A stretch of DNA of 64,000 nucleotides from JAPOUP01 sp965203255 (GTDB lineage Bacteria; Pseudomonadota; Alphaproteobacteria; Rhodobacterales; Rhodobacteraceae): NCBI GenBank assembly GCA_965203255.1, contig OZ241882.1:4836001-4900000 (forward strand), in the 5' to 3' direction. This document shows positions 55,515 through 64,000 of this stretch, one piece after another. The position numbers were made by a program, and so were the translations under genes. Position 1 is the stretch's first letter, and each line of letters starts with the position of its first letter. A model generated the notes under the pieces. It searched no databases. It saw only the letters and a list, made by a program, of their open reading frames with translations, and was not told where the DNA came from.

Positions 55515-56914
55515 GCCCCATTCCACCCTGAAGTGCAACACCAGTGGCGGTGGTGACCGGTTTTCCGGTCTCATGATGTTGCGTATCGGCCAGGAAGCGG
55601 TGACAGTCCCTTTGCTGCAACATGGGAGACTGCCATGCCCGAGGGCTACCGCCACCTGACCTATGAAGAGAGATGCCAGATCGGCGCGCTGAAGGAAAGC
55701 GGTCTATCCGACGGGGCCATCGCGGCCCGGCTGGGCCGTGACCGGACGTCGGTCTGGCGGGAGCTGCGCCGGAACGGCGGCGGCGGGGGGTACAGCCCCG
55801 GGGAGGCGCAGGGGAGGGCGGAGGCCCGCCGCGGCGCGGCGTCCGGGGTCCCCCGCAGGATGACGCCCGACCGCTGGGCGCGCGTGGAGGGGCTTCTGGC
55901 GGAGGGCTGGAGCCCGGAGCAGGTCGCGGGACGGCTGCGTCTGGAGGGCGGCTGGACGGTGGGCCGCCAGTGGATATACGAACGTGTGAGGGCCGACCGG
56001 AAGGCGGGCGGGAAGCTGTTCCTGCTGCTGCGGCGCCGCGGGAAAAGGCCGAACTGGCGAGGCGGCAGGCACTCGGGCCGTGGCCACATCCCGGGCCGGG
56101 TGGACATCTCCGAGCGGCCGGAGGAGGCGGGGAGCAGGGAGCGTGTGGGCGACTGGGAGGCGGACACGATCATCGGGAAAGGCCACAGCGGGGCGGTGGT
56201 CTCCCTTGTGGACAGGGCCTCGAAATACACGTATTTACAGAGGGTTGACCGGCGAACCTCGGCTGCGGTCTCCGCCGCGATGGTGGATCTCCTCCGGCCG
56301 TCCGCCGCGCCCGTCCACACGATCACGGCGGACAACGGCAAGGAGTTCGCGGGACATGCGGGCGTCGCGGAGGCGCTCGGGGCCGCCTTCTTCTTCGCAA
56401 CCCCCTACCACTCCTGGGAGAGGGGCCTGAACGAGCACACCAACGGGCTGGTCCGGCAGTACCTGCCGAAGGGGACGGACCTCCGCGCGGTCACCGACGC
56501 GGAGGTGAGGGCGGTGCAGGACCGCCTGAACGCGCGTCCGCGCCGGGTGCTGGGCTACCGGACGCCCGCCGAGGTGTTCCACGAGGCCCGCCCTCCCTGA
56601 CGCCGCGCGACCGCCTCCCACCGGCGCGCATGGCTGCGCCGGGAGGGGGTGGAATGGATTTCGGGACCGCGTCCGTCCGGGCTCCGGTCGGGCTGCGCCC
56701 TCCCTACGCCCGGACGGACGCGACCCGCCCCGGCGGAGGCGTTGCGCTGCCCGGAAAGCCCGGATAACCTGCATACAGAAGGGACCACAGCCGTCCCGGG
56801 GCCGGATCCGCGGTGCCCGGGGGCCGCAGACCACGCCTTCCGGCCATTCCCTCCGCTCGGGCTCCGCCCTCGCTGCGGGAATGGCCGGTGTTGCACTTCG
56901 GAGTGGAAGTGGGG
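55515..56914 (+). mobile_element. IS30-family insertion sequence
   Basis: The element is about 1400 bp. Its ends are GCCCCATTCCACCCTGAAG on the left and, as reverse complement, CCCCACTTCCACTCCGAAG on the right, continuing into a shared TGCAACACC. A TTG trinucleotide flanks both sides (55512-55514, 56915-56917), the short duplication typical of IS30. It carries one transposase gene. The 300-bp tail has two perfect inverted repeats: CGCGTCCGTCCGGGC (56668-56682 with 56708-56722) and CCGGCCATTCCC (56840-56851 with 56877-56888). Confidence 0.85.
55635..56600 (+). CDS. IS30-family transposase
   Basis: This 321-residue transposase has an N-terminal helix-turn-helix (LTYEERCQIGALKESGLSDG then IAARLGRDRTSVWRELRRNG) and a DDE integrase core: Asp in GDWEADTIIGK, Asp in ITADNGKEFAGH and Glu in SWERGLNEHTNGLVRQY. 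The C-terminal LNARPRRVLGYRTPAEVF is the family's usual end. The gene appears intact, so the element may be active and its insertion recent. Confidence 0.95.
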   Translation: MPEGYRHLTYEERCQIGALKESGLSDGAIAARLGRDRTSVWRELRRNGGGGGYSPGEAQGRAEARRGAASGVPRRMTPDRWARVEGLLAEGWSPEQVAGRLRLEGGWTVGRQWIYERVRADRKAGGKLFLLLRRRGKRPNWRGGRHSGRGHIPGRVDISERPEEAGSRERVGDWEADTIIGKGHSGAVVSLVDRASKYTYLQRVDRRTSAAVSAAMVDLLRPSAAPVHTITADNGKEFAGHAGVAEALGAAFFFATPYHSWERGLNEHTNGLVRQYLPKGTDLRAVTDAEVRAVQDRLNARPRRVLGYRTPAEVFHEARPP

Positions 56915-56917
56915 TTG

Positions 56918-59445
56918 TCAGAAGCTTCGTTATGCCCTTTCTGCGCAATGTCCAAACCGAAATCGACTCGCTCCAATCCGGCATGGCGGAAAATTTCGAT
57001 TGCGCCATTTCACCGCCAGGTGACGTCTTCCAGATTCCGAAGAAGTATCCCCTGCACGTTACCGATAGCCCCTTCGAACTCCACATCCCACTGGAGAACA
57101 CGGGACCGGGCGTCGCCCTCAACGTTTGCGCCTGCTGCATCGCGGAAAATTGCAAGATCCATACCGACGAAACCAATCTCGGCGACATCGACCCAGCCCC
57201 GTTCATCTTGACACTGAAGCTTTCTCTTGATGCTCCGAGCGACGGTTTGGAGGTTCACGTCAGCATTGAATGGAATGTTCTCGGTCAGCCCGACACTCGG
57301 GTCTGTGACTTTATCATACGTGTTCTGGCCCAACGAACCGACCTTGATTGGAAAGCGCTTTCCCGGCAGCAGCCGTACAGTCTGGAGGTCGTCCATGACG
57401 AGCATTTCTATGGCCGTCGGGACGCGCTACAGCGATTGATCCGCCGCTTGGCTCCTGAATCCATGCAGTCTTGCTACATCACCGGCCAGAAGCGGGTTGG
57501 CAAGAGTTCTCTGGCGCGCGCAGTGGAGGCCCAGATAAATAACGCGCCGCACGACGGCGATTATCATGTTTTGTATCTGGAATGCGGTGAAATCCGCCAT
57601 GCCACCGGGCCCGACACGCTCCGGGAATTCGGCCAGCAGCTGGAATCCTTCCTGTCAGCATTGTTGCCTCGCCATGTCGAGTGGGCGAGCCAGGACTATT
57701 CCTCCTCTTTAGCATCCCTCAATAGTCTCTTAAATTCCCTGAGCCGCGAATCGCCCGATACGCGCGTAGTCGTTATCCTTGACGAGTTCGACGAGATAAA
57801 TGAAGAACTTTATCGCTACGGGGAGCTGGCAAATACTTTCTTCCTGAACCTGCGAACCCTGTCCTCGAAACCGAATATTTCATTCATTCTGATAGGGGCA
57901 GAGAAAATGCCCTATGTGATGTCGTCGCAGGGAGAAAAGCTCAATCGATTTGTCAGCGAATCTCTCGACAACTTCGACCTGTCTTCGGAATGGGCAGATT
58001 ATCGCGCCTTGGTGGAAAGTCCTGTCGCGCATAGCATCAAGGTTCATGAAGCAGCCGTTCGCAAGCTTTTTGAATTGACGGACGGACACCCCTACTTCAC
58101 GAAAGTCCTCTGCAGTGAGCTTTACGAACGAGCAGTCCGGCATAAGGACGCGGAGGTCTCCCCCGCTGAAGTTGTCAAGGCCGCCGAACGCAAGATTGGC
58201 AGCCTCGATACCAATACCTTCGCGCACTATTGGCGTGACGGCATTAAGGGCGATTCCAGCGACGTCGAAATCATCTCGTTGAACCGCTGTCGGCTCCTCG
58301 TCGCTTGGGCGCGGGCGGCAAGGGCAGGTCTGTCTCCAACACACGAGAATATTTCAAGGCATCTTTACTCGAACCTTCTGCCTGTCGGCGAAACGCTTCC
58401 CCTGCTCGACGACTTCTGCCGCCGCAACGTGTTTCGACAGGCGGAGAATGCATATTATCCCACCGTCAGTCTTTTCGCCGACTGGTTGCGCGAGGGTGGG
58501 TTTTCCCGTCTGGTCAGCGACCAGCTCGGGGACGAACTGGCAGCCGCGAAGCAAAGTCAGGAAGACGATGCCTATGTCCGTGCTTGCGAGATCAAGGCAT
58601 TGGTCGACAATTGGGATCTGTATCAGGGTCGTCAGATTACGTCGGATGACGTGCGAGCCTGGATCGAACAGGTTGACAGCAACGTCGAAAGGCGGCTGCT
58701 GTTCAAGATACTTCAGAACGTCCGGTTTCTCGGGGAACCGGAAATCAGGGAGAAGTTCGAACAGGCACACAGGCGAATTCGCTCCAAGCTGCCGACATTT
58801 GTGAAACGGTCCCGGGCGCAGCGGCGGGAAGACATTTTCGTCACCTATGGAGACGGTCCCGGAAAGAGCGGGGCTTACTATGCGGGCATCTACGCAGCCG
58901 CGAACGAAATTGCTTCGAACAACATCGTGGTGCCCAGCGAAGTCGCCTCAGCTGTCGGATCGGTCCAACCGGGCAAGCAGGTCGGCGTTGTTTTAGTCGA
59001 CGATATGCTCGGCACCGGCAACAACATGTTCCAAAGGCTGTCGAATCTGAGCACGGGATTTCGAGATGCCGGGATCGGGACGGAGATTCCCTTGTCGGTA
59101 ACGGTTCTGTGCGGAACCTCGAAGGGTGAGTTGGCGGTGAGAGCTTTTCTGGACCGCGAGATGGCAAAAGCCGATCTTGAAGTGTGCGAGATTATCGAGC
59201 AGAACAGTCATGCATTCCCTGAGGGATTGGGGTTCTGGGAGTCCGGCGAGGAAATGAACATGGCGAAGACGCTGGTGCGCGACCTCGGGGCTCGTGTCCA
59301 GAGGAAAAACCCGCTCGGTTACGGAGAGCAGGGCTTGCTGCTAACGTTTCCGCGGAATTGTCCAAATAACTCGCTGCCGATCCTCCACGGAAACGGACGG
59401 GGCGAAAAAAGCTGGCGTGCCATTTTCCCGCGCCGCAAGTCCTGA
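56918..59445 (+). pseudogene. Conflict-system ATPase/phosphoribosyltransferase-like protein, 3' part (IS-interrupted)
   Basis: This continues the frame of 54842-55514. In joined numbering, residues about 225-380 include a beta-rich segment (HVTDSPFELHIPLENTGPG); an ATPase follows with Walker A GQKRVGKSS (about 414) and Walker B VVVILDEFDEI (about 508-518), sensor-like FILIGAEKM, then a winged-helix-like region. The C-terminal 200 residues have GQREDIF-like REDIFVTYGDGPGKSGAYY, VGVVLVDDMLGTGNNM (a PRPP-loop-like DD...TG motif) and NNSLPILHGN, matching the PRTase-CE conflict-effector pattern. A start in the IS tail (56881, or a later in-frame ATG at 56932) could still yield the ATPase and effector part. 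Confidence 0.8.
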
Positions 59446-59447
59446 TC

Positions 59448-59840
59448 GTGGGAAGTCGCGTGTTAGGCCGCTACAGTGAAGTTTGGCCGCTCCGAACGAC
59501 CACAAGAGGTCAAACGGAACTCCAGGGCCTTCGACAAATGGTTTTCTCGGACAACCCATTGATTTTCATCGATTTTTCGGCTGAACTGACTCCGGTGCGG
59601 CTGTCATTCTCCTGGAACCTGCTGGTCCGGCAGGATCCCGAGGAACTGGAACGGATGCGAAATGCGCACGGTTGCTGCGACGCTGTCGTCTCGCTCAAGC
59701 CTGTGATGGCTCCGAACCCATTGCGGCAACCGCTATTCCGCCCGGCGACGAAATGCAGGGCACGAACCCGCTTCCAACTCCGTGCGGGATCCTATCTGTT
59801 CACACTTCGGTCTCCAAGCCAATTCGCTCACCCCCATTCC
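59448..59840 (+). other. Possible short gene or remnant downstream of the conflict gene
   Basis: A GTG three bases after the preceding stop opens a frame reading RQMVFSDNPLIFIDFSAELT and RLSFSWNLLVRQDPEELERM, with coding-like composition. It has no recognised domain, and the frame continues into the end of the oppositely oriented mmsB gene, so the true C-terminus is uncertain. It may be the truncated second gene of the conflict operon. Confidence 0.3.
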
Positions 59841-59842
59841 AC

Positions 59843-60718
59843 TCACGATTCGCGGGTTCGGCTTTCAAAGCGCGGCAACATGGCGGAGAAATCCCGTCCC
59901 GCCCCGTCTTCCTGTTCAACGAAGCTGCCATAGAGTTCTGTTGCAGCCAAACCCATCGGAGTGTCAGCCCCAACCGCCTCAGCCGCCTGTTGGCTAAGGC
60001 GCAGATCCTTGAGCATCAGGTCTGCGGAGAATCCGGGCCTGTAATCATTGTCGGATGGCGAATTGGGCCCAATGCCAGGGGCAGGGCAATACGCGTTCAT
60101 TGACCAGCTGTACCCGGAGGATGTGCTGACCACATCAAACATCGCCTGCCTTTCCAGACCCAGCCTGTCGGCCAGGGCGAATGCCTCACAGGTGGCGATC
60201 ATTGTGACCCCCAGGATCATGTTGTTGCAGGTCTTCGCCGCTTGCCCATTGCCCGGGCCTCCACAATGCACGGCTTTCTGGCCCATGACGTCAAAGAGTG
60301 GCTTCGCCGTCCTGAACGCCAGCTCACTGCCTCCGGCCATGAATGTCAGGGTGCCGGCCTCGGCTCCGCCGGTTCCTCCGGACACGGGCGCGTCAACGGC
60401 CAGGAGACCCGCCGCCTCAGCTTCGGCAGCTACAGCACGTGCACTATCGACATCCACTGTGGAACAGTCAACGAAGCATGCACCGGGTCGCGCGGCGAAG
60501 AGAATCTCCGCCGCAACGGCACGCAGAATCCGACCATCAGGAAGCATGGTGATGATGAATTCCGCCCCCTCGACTGCCTGTGCAACACTGTCCGCCTCCG
60601 AGACGCCTGCAGGCATTGGAGCGGCGATATCGAAGCCCCTGACCTCCAGACCGGCCGCCACAAGATTCCTTGCCATGGGGCGGCCCATGTTGCCGAGACC
60701 AATGAATGCGATGCTCAA
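59843..60718 (-). CDS. mmsB: 3-Hydroxyisobutyrate dehydrogenase
   Basis: This NAD-dependent enzyme of valine catabolism oxidises 3-hydroxyisobutyrate to methylmalonate semialdehyde, 291 residues. IAFIGLGNMGRPMARNL is the Rossmann motif, VDAPVSGGTGGAEAGTLTFM the substrate block, and Lys in GNGQAAKTCNNMILG the catalytic residue. The start is a TTG (60716-60718) with GGAGG seven bases upstream, overlapping the stop of the enoyl-CoA hydratase gene by four bases; no ATG fits. Confidence 0.92.
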   Translation of the reverse strand: MSIAFIGLGNMGRPMARNLVAAGLEVRGFDIAAPMPAGVSEADSVAQAVEGAEFIITMLPDGRILRAVAAEILFAARPGACFVDCSTVDVDSARAVAAEAEAAGLLAVDAPVSGGTGGAEAGTLTFMAGGSELAFRTAKPLFDVMGQKAVHCGGPGNGQAAKTCNNMILGVTMIATCEAFALADRLGLERQAMFDVVSTSSGYSWSMNAYCPAPGIGPNSPSDNDYRPGFSADLMLKDLRLSQQAAEAVGADTPMGLAATELYGSFVEQEDGAGRDFSAMLPRFESRTRES

Positions 60719-61755
60719 GGTGGTTCCTCCAGGGTCAGGTCGGCGTGGCCGAGCGGCGCAAGCATGGCGAACACGTCGCCTTGCGCTACGGTTTCCGGAC
60801 TGTGCTTCCATCTTGGACTGCGGTCTTTGTCAATGATCTGTGCGCGGATTCCCTCGATGAAGTCACCGTGCTCCGATGCACGCGACGTGAATCGATACTC
60901 CTCCCGCAGCGCACAGCGGATTGTCGGGTTCGTTCGGACGCGGTGCAGGAGTTCCAGTGCACAAGCCATGGAGAGAGGGGAGTTACGGGTCATTGCTTTC
61001 GCGGCACTGGTGGCGAGGGAAGAGGCGGATGCTGACAGACGATCCAATATCCCCGGAAGAGATGTGTCAGAGAACAGATTGTCGACTTCAGCCTGTTCGG
61101 ACATCAGCGGTGCCTCAGGAACTGGACGCACGGTGGGACCGACAGCAGACAGGTCACCGGACGCCTCAAGTGCAGCGATCAGAGCTGACCAGAATTCCTC
61201 TGGAACATAGTGGTCAGCGAATCCTATGTATATCGCGTCGCCCGTTCCCATTCGCCGGGAGGTAAGAGCGAGATACTCGCCCATTCTGCCTGGAGCCGTG
61301 GCGAGAATTAGCGATCCGCCCACATCGGGAATCAGCCCAATTCCGCATTCTGGCATCGCAATCCGGCTGGAGTCTCCAACAATTCGATGGCTTGCGTGGC
61401 AGCCCAATCCAACGCCTCCGCCCATGACAAATCCCTGCATGAAACTAACGATGGGCTTGGTGAACTCGGCGAGGCGCGCGTTCAACCTGTATTCGTCACG
61501 CCAGAACCTGCGGCCGTATTCAAAGTCCCTTTTCTTGCCCGCACTGTATAGATCCGCGATGTCGCCGCCCGCGCAGAAAGCCTTTTCGCCCTCAGCGTCA
61601 ATGATCACCATTGCAACGTTTCCGTCGGTTTCCCAAGCGTCCAACGCCGCACCAATGATGGGAATCATCTCATAGGTCAGGGCATTTAGCGCCTTGGGGC
61701 GGCGGAGGGTTATTCTGCCTGCCCGACCAACGATCCGGACATCGATCCCGCTCAT
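60715..61755 (-). CDS. Enoyl-CoA hydratase/isomerase family, probable 3-hydroxyisobutyryl-CoA hydrolase
   Basis: This 346-residue crotonase-fold protein has GEKAFCAGGDIADLYSAGK and FMQGFVMGGGVGLGCHASHR, with the acidic EC.IGLIPDVGGS loop typical of 3-hydroxyisobutyryl-CoA hydrolases; the length also fits that group. It would hydrolyse 3-hydroxyisobutyryl-CoA, the substrate source for MmsB. It overlaps both neighbours by four bases. Confidence 0.9.
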   Translation of the reverse strand: MSGIDVRIVGRAGRITLRRPKALNALTYEMIPIIGAALDAWETDGNVAMVIIDAEGEKAFCAGGDIADLYSAGKKRDFEYGRRFWRDEYRLNARLAEFTKPIVSFMQGFVMGGGVGLGCHASHRIVGDSSRIAMPECGIGLIPDVGGSLILATAPGRMGEYLALTSRRMGTGDAIYIGFADHYVPEEFWSALIAALEASGDLSAVGPTVRPVPEAPLMSEQAEVDNLFSDTSLPGILDRLSASASSLATSAAKAMTRNSPLSMACALELLHRVRTNPTIRCALREEYRFTSRASEHGDFIEGIRAQIIDKDRSPRWKHSPETVAQGDVFAMLAPLGHADLTLEEPP

Positions 61756-62897
61756 GACGACTCCGCTAGCAGGGAGCGGCTTATGATGACCCGCATGATT
61801 TCGTTGGTGCCTTCCAGGATCTGGTGGACGCGCAGATCCCGAACAATCTTCTCGATACCGTAATCCTCCAGATAGCCGTAGCCCCCATGCAGCTGCAGGC
61901 AGCCGTTGGCGACGTCGAATGCCACCTCAGTCACCATGAGCTTCGCCATTGCACAGAACTTGGTCGCGTCAGATGCTTCTGTGTCGAGTTTCCAGGCGGC
62001 CTGTCTCAGGAATACCCGGGCTGCCTGCAATCTGGTCTCGAATTCGGCAAGCCGAAACTGCAACGCCTGGAATTCACTGATGTACCCACCGAATGCCTTG
62101 CGTTCGGACATATAGGCAATTGTTGCATTGAGTGCTGCCTGTGCAGCCCCCAATGCCCCTGCGGAGATGTTCAGACGCCCGCCGTCGAGTCCAGCCATTG
62201 CATATGTGAATCCCCTGCCTTCCTCTCCAATCAGGTTCTCGGCGGGAATCCGGCAGGCGTCGAACTGTACCTGGGTGGTCGGTTGCGCCCGCCATCCCAT
62301 CTTCGATTCCAATGCACCAAACGTAAGTCCCGGCGTTCCGTCCTCTACGATCACAGCCGAAATGCCTCCTGGGCCTTCGCGCCCAGTGCGGCACATGACC
62401 AGATAGGCATCCGAATAGCCGCCCCCTGAGATGAACGACTTCACTCCGTTCAGGACATAGCCGTCATTTGTACGTTCGGCGCGGCTCAGGAGGGCGGCGG
62501 CGTCTGAGCCGCTAACGGGTTCGGTAAGGCAATAGGAAAACACTTTGCTCATTGTGCAAAGTTCGGGAAGCCATTTGGCACGGCAATCGTCATCGCCGAA
62601 CCTGTCGATCATCCCACCGACCATATTGTGTATCGAAAGGAACGACCCAACTGACGGGCAGGACATCGCCAGTGCTTCAAACACCAGCGTCGAGTCCAGC
62701 CGGGTCAGTCCGCTCCCGCCGAACGCTTCATCGACATAGAGTCCACCGAATCCAAGTTCCGCAAACCTTGGCCAGAGTTCCTTGGGTATTGTCCCTTCGG
62801 ACTCCCATTTTCGGGCAAAGGGCGCAATGTGCTCCTCTCCGAAGGCCCGCGCCATATCGAAAATGGCTTCCTGTTCCCCACTCAGCGCGAAGTCCAT
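61752..62897 (-). CDS. Acyl-CoA dehydrogenase, probable isobutyryl-CoA dehydrogenase
   Basis: This FAD enzyme of 381 residues has YCLTEPVSGSDAAALLSRAE, the FAD/substrate block, and the C-terminal QLHGGYGYLEDYGIEKIVRD with the expected catalytic-region residues, closing LRVHQILEGTNEIMRVI. With the hydrolase and MmsB it forms the isobutyryl-CoA branch of valine degradation. It is the first gene of a three-gene minus-strand operon. Confidence 0.9.
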   Translation of the reverse strand: MDFALSGEQEAIFDMARAFGEEHIAPFARKWESEGTIPKELWPRFAELGFGGLYVDEAFGGSGLTRLDSTLVFEALAMSCPSVGSFLSIHNMVGGMIDRFGDDDCRAKWLPELCTMSKVFSYCLTEPVSGSDAAALLSRAERTNDGYVLNGVKSFISGGGYSDAYLVMCRTGREGPGGISAVIVEDGTPGLTFGALESKMGWRAQPTTQVQFDACRIPAENLIGEEGRGFTYAMAGLDGGRLNISAGALGAAQAALNATIAYMSERKAFGGYISEFQALQFRLAEFETRLQAARVFLRQAAWKLDTEASDATKFCAMAKLMVTEVAFDVANGCLQLHGGYGYLEDYGIEKIVRDLRVHQILEGTNEIMRVIISRSLLAESS

Positions 62898-62974
62898 CCG
62901 GTACGCTCCATCTCTGTGGCGTGGACTGCGGAAAATGTCTAGTTCACTGGTGGCTGGTGGGCAAGTCCGGATGC

Positions 62975-64000
62975 TTACAGGTCGGCGCTGAACTCCTCGA
63001 TCAGTGAGCGGATGACGGCTGCCATCGCACGGTCCTCGTCTGCCGTCCTCTCAAGCTCTGCAGCATACACCGCTCGCTGGCGTTCCGAGCTGTTTCCTTT
63101 GGCCAGGATGTCTCGAACAGCTTCGACTTCGGCTGAGCAGCCCAGGAAGTCGGCGTCTTCCACGATGAGTTCGATCATTTCGTCCAGCAGATCCGGGAAC
63201 GGCACGACATGGCCACGCCCGAAGTCAATAAGGCCCTCCCGCATGCCATATCTTTGGGCCCGCCATCGGTTCTCTCCCACGAGAAAGGCCTCGTACTGCC
63301 GCCACCTCTGGTTCATGGTGCGCAGGCGCCAGAGCATTCTGAGGAGGCACTGGATCATGGCAGCAATGGACAGGGCGTGTTCCAGCCGCGGAGAATTATC
63401 GCAGATTCTGGTTTCGAGCGTCGAAAAACGGTCGGAGGGACGGAGATCCCACCAGATTTTGGTTGCGTCCTCGATCGCGCCGGTTGCGACAATTGTGTCA
63501 ACCGAACGACGGAATTCGGAGTAGTTGCCAATATGAGGAGGCAGTCCCGTGCGCGGCAGGTTATCAAAAATGGTCAAGCGGTAGCTGGCAAGCCCGGTGT
63601 CCTGCCCCTGCCAGTACGGAGATGAGGCACTAAGCGCCACCAGGTGGGGCAGGAAATAGGTGAACTGGCTCATCAGGTCGATACGGAGATCGTCGTTCTC
63701 GATCCCGATATGCACATGCATTCCAGAAATCAGAAGTCGCCTCGCCACTCCGGCGAGATCGTGTTGCAGAGCGGTATAGCGTTCGCCTACGGTGTGATGC
63801 TGGTCCTTCCAACTGGCGGTGGGATGACAGCTTACTGACAAGGGGGTCAGGTCGTATCGTTCGGCAATTCGCGCAACGGTACCGCGAAGCCGCTTGAGAT
63901 CTTCGCGCGCTTCCGAAATGCCTGCGCAGATTCCAGTGCCAACTTCGACCTGACAGCGTAGGAATTCCGGTGACACCTGTTTGCCGAGTTCCGCGGAACA
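62975..64000 (-). CDS. YbdK-type carboxylate-amine ligase, partial at window edge
   Basis: This glutamate-cysteine-ligase-like protein is cut by the window end; the frame is open to the edge (SAELGKQVSPEFLRCQVEVGTG), so the first 40-60 residues lie outside. GMHVHIGIENDDLRIDLM, LSASSPYWQGQDTGLASYR and WDLRPSDRFSTLETRI are family blocks. YbdK proteins have weak glutamate-cysteine ligase activity in vitro; the physiological role is unclear. Confidence 0.88.
   Translation of the reverse strand, partial: CSAELGKQVSPEFLRCQVEVGTGICAGISEAREDLKRLRGTVARIAERYDLTPLSVSCHPTASWKDQHHTVGERYTALQHDLAGVARRLLISGMHVHIGIENDDLRIDLMSQFTYFLPHLVALSASSPYWQGQDTGLASYRLTIFDNLPRTGLPPHIGNYSEFRRSVDTIVATGAIEDATKIWWDLRPSDRFSTLETRICDNSPRLEHALSIAAMIQCLLRMLWRLRTMNQRWRQYEAFLVGENRWRAQRYGMREGLIDFGRGHVVPFPDLLDEMIELIVEDADFLGCSAEVEAVRDILAKGNSSERQRAVYAAELERTADEDRAMAAVIRSLIEEFSADL

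Noticed and set aside
55661..56341. 226-codon minus-strand frame inside the IS30 transposase gene
   Set aside because: It is antisense to an intact transposase and has no domain or ribosome binding site.
1..64000. tRNA, rRNA, CRISPR array or replication origin anywhere in the window
   Set aside because: I looked for T-loop-like GTTCGAATC motifs near the integrases, regular repeat-spacer patterns and DnaA-box clusters, and found none convincing. A tRNA scan and a CRISPR finder would settle this.

Overview
The window looks like chromosomal DNA of an alphaproteobacterium, most likely Rhodobacterales-like. The evidence is gene order (surE-pcm-nlpD; DUF2849-cysI-cysH-DUF934-fpr beside an Lrp-type regulator), moderately high GC, and many overlapping genes with GTG or TTG starts. 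The assignment rests on gene content, not on a database search. No rRNA or tRNA gene was recognised.

Layout. Positions 0.4-3 kb hold a LacI-type regulator with two operator-like sites and a PhyH-type dioxygenase. Positions 3-4.3 kb are decayed DNA with repeats and a nucleotidyltransferase remnant. Positions 4.3-17.3 kb, all on the minus strand, hold nlpD-pcm-surE, then a polyamine-type ABC transporter, a uronate-dehydrogenase-like reductase, a FAD amine oxidoreductase and hydantoinase B and A. Positions 17.6-25 kb are an island remnant: a tyrosine recombinase split by an IS110-family element, a three-gene module of unknown function, and a UvrD-like helicase with an internal deletion. Positions 25.6-30.7 kb hold a BCCT transporter, polyketide-synthase and rluB remnants, and a class III aminotransferase. 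Positions 30.8-38.5 kb are again accessory: an IS630 element, an AlbA_2 ATP-binding protein, an IS630 remnant, a small-protein plus IrrE-like pair, a second integrase remnant, and a three-gene operon of a dual-OB protein with two DUF488 proteins. Positions 38.6-45.7 kb form a probable sulfoacetate catabolism cluster (ligase, acylating dehydrogenase, tripartite tricarboxylate transporter, divergent LacI regulator). Positions 46.5-53.3 kb hold infC, the assimilatory sulfate reduction operon with a divergent Lrp regulator, and a cytochrome P450. Positions 53.3-59.8 kb hold an IS630 remnant and a large conflict-type ATPase split by an IS30-family element. Positions 59.8-64 kb hold valine degradation genes and a partial carboxylate-amine ligase.

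The most notable locus is 54842-59445. Removing the IS30-family element (55515-56914) and one copy of its 3-bp target duplication joins the two flanks into a single in-frame 1066-codon ORF. The joined protein has an N-terminal helical region, a beta-rich segment, an AAA/STAND-like ATPase, and a C-terminal phosphoribosyltransferase-like domain of the type described for prokaryotic conflict systems. The accessory stretches carry many frameshifted or truncated genes and insertion sequences, which suggests relaxed selection and active mobile DNA, while the metabolic operons remain intact.
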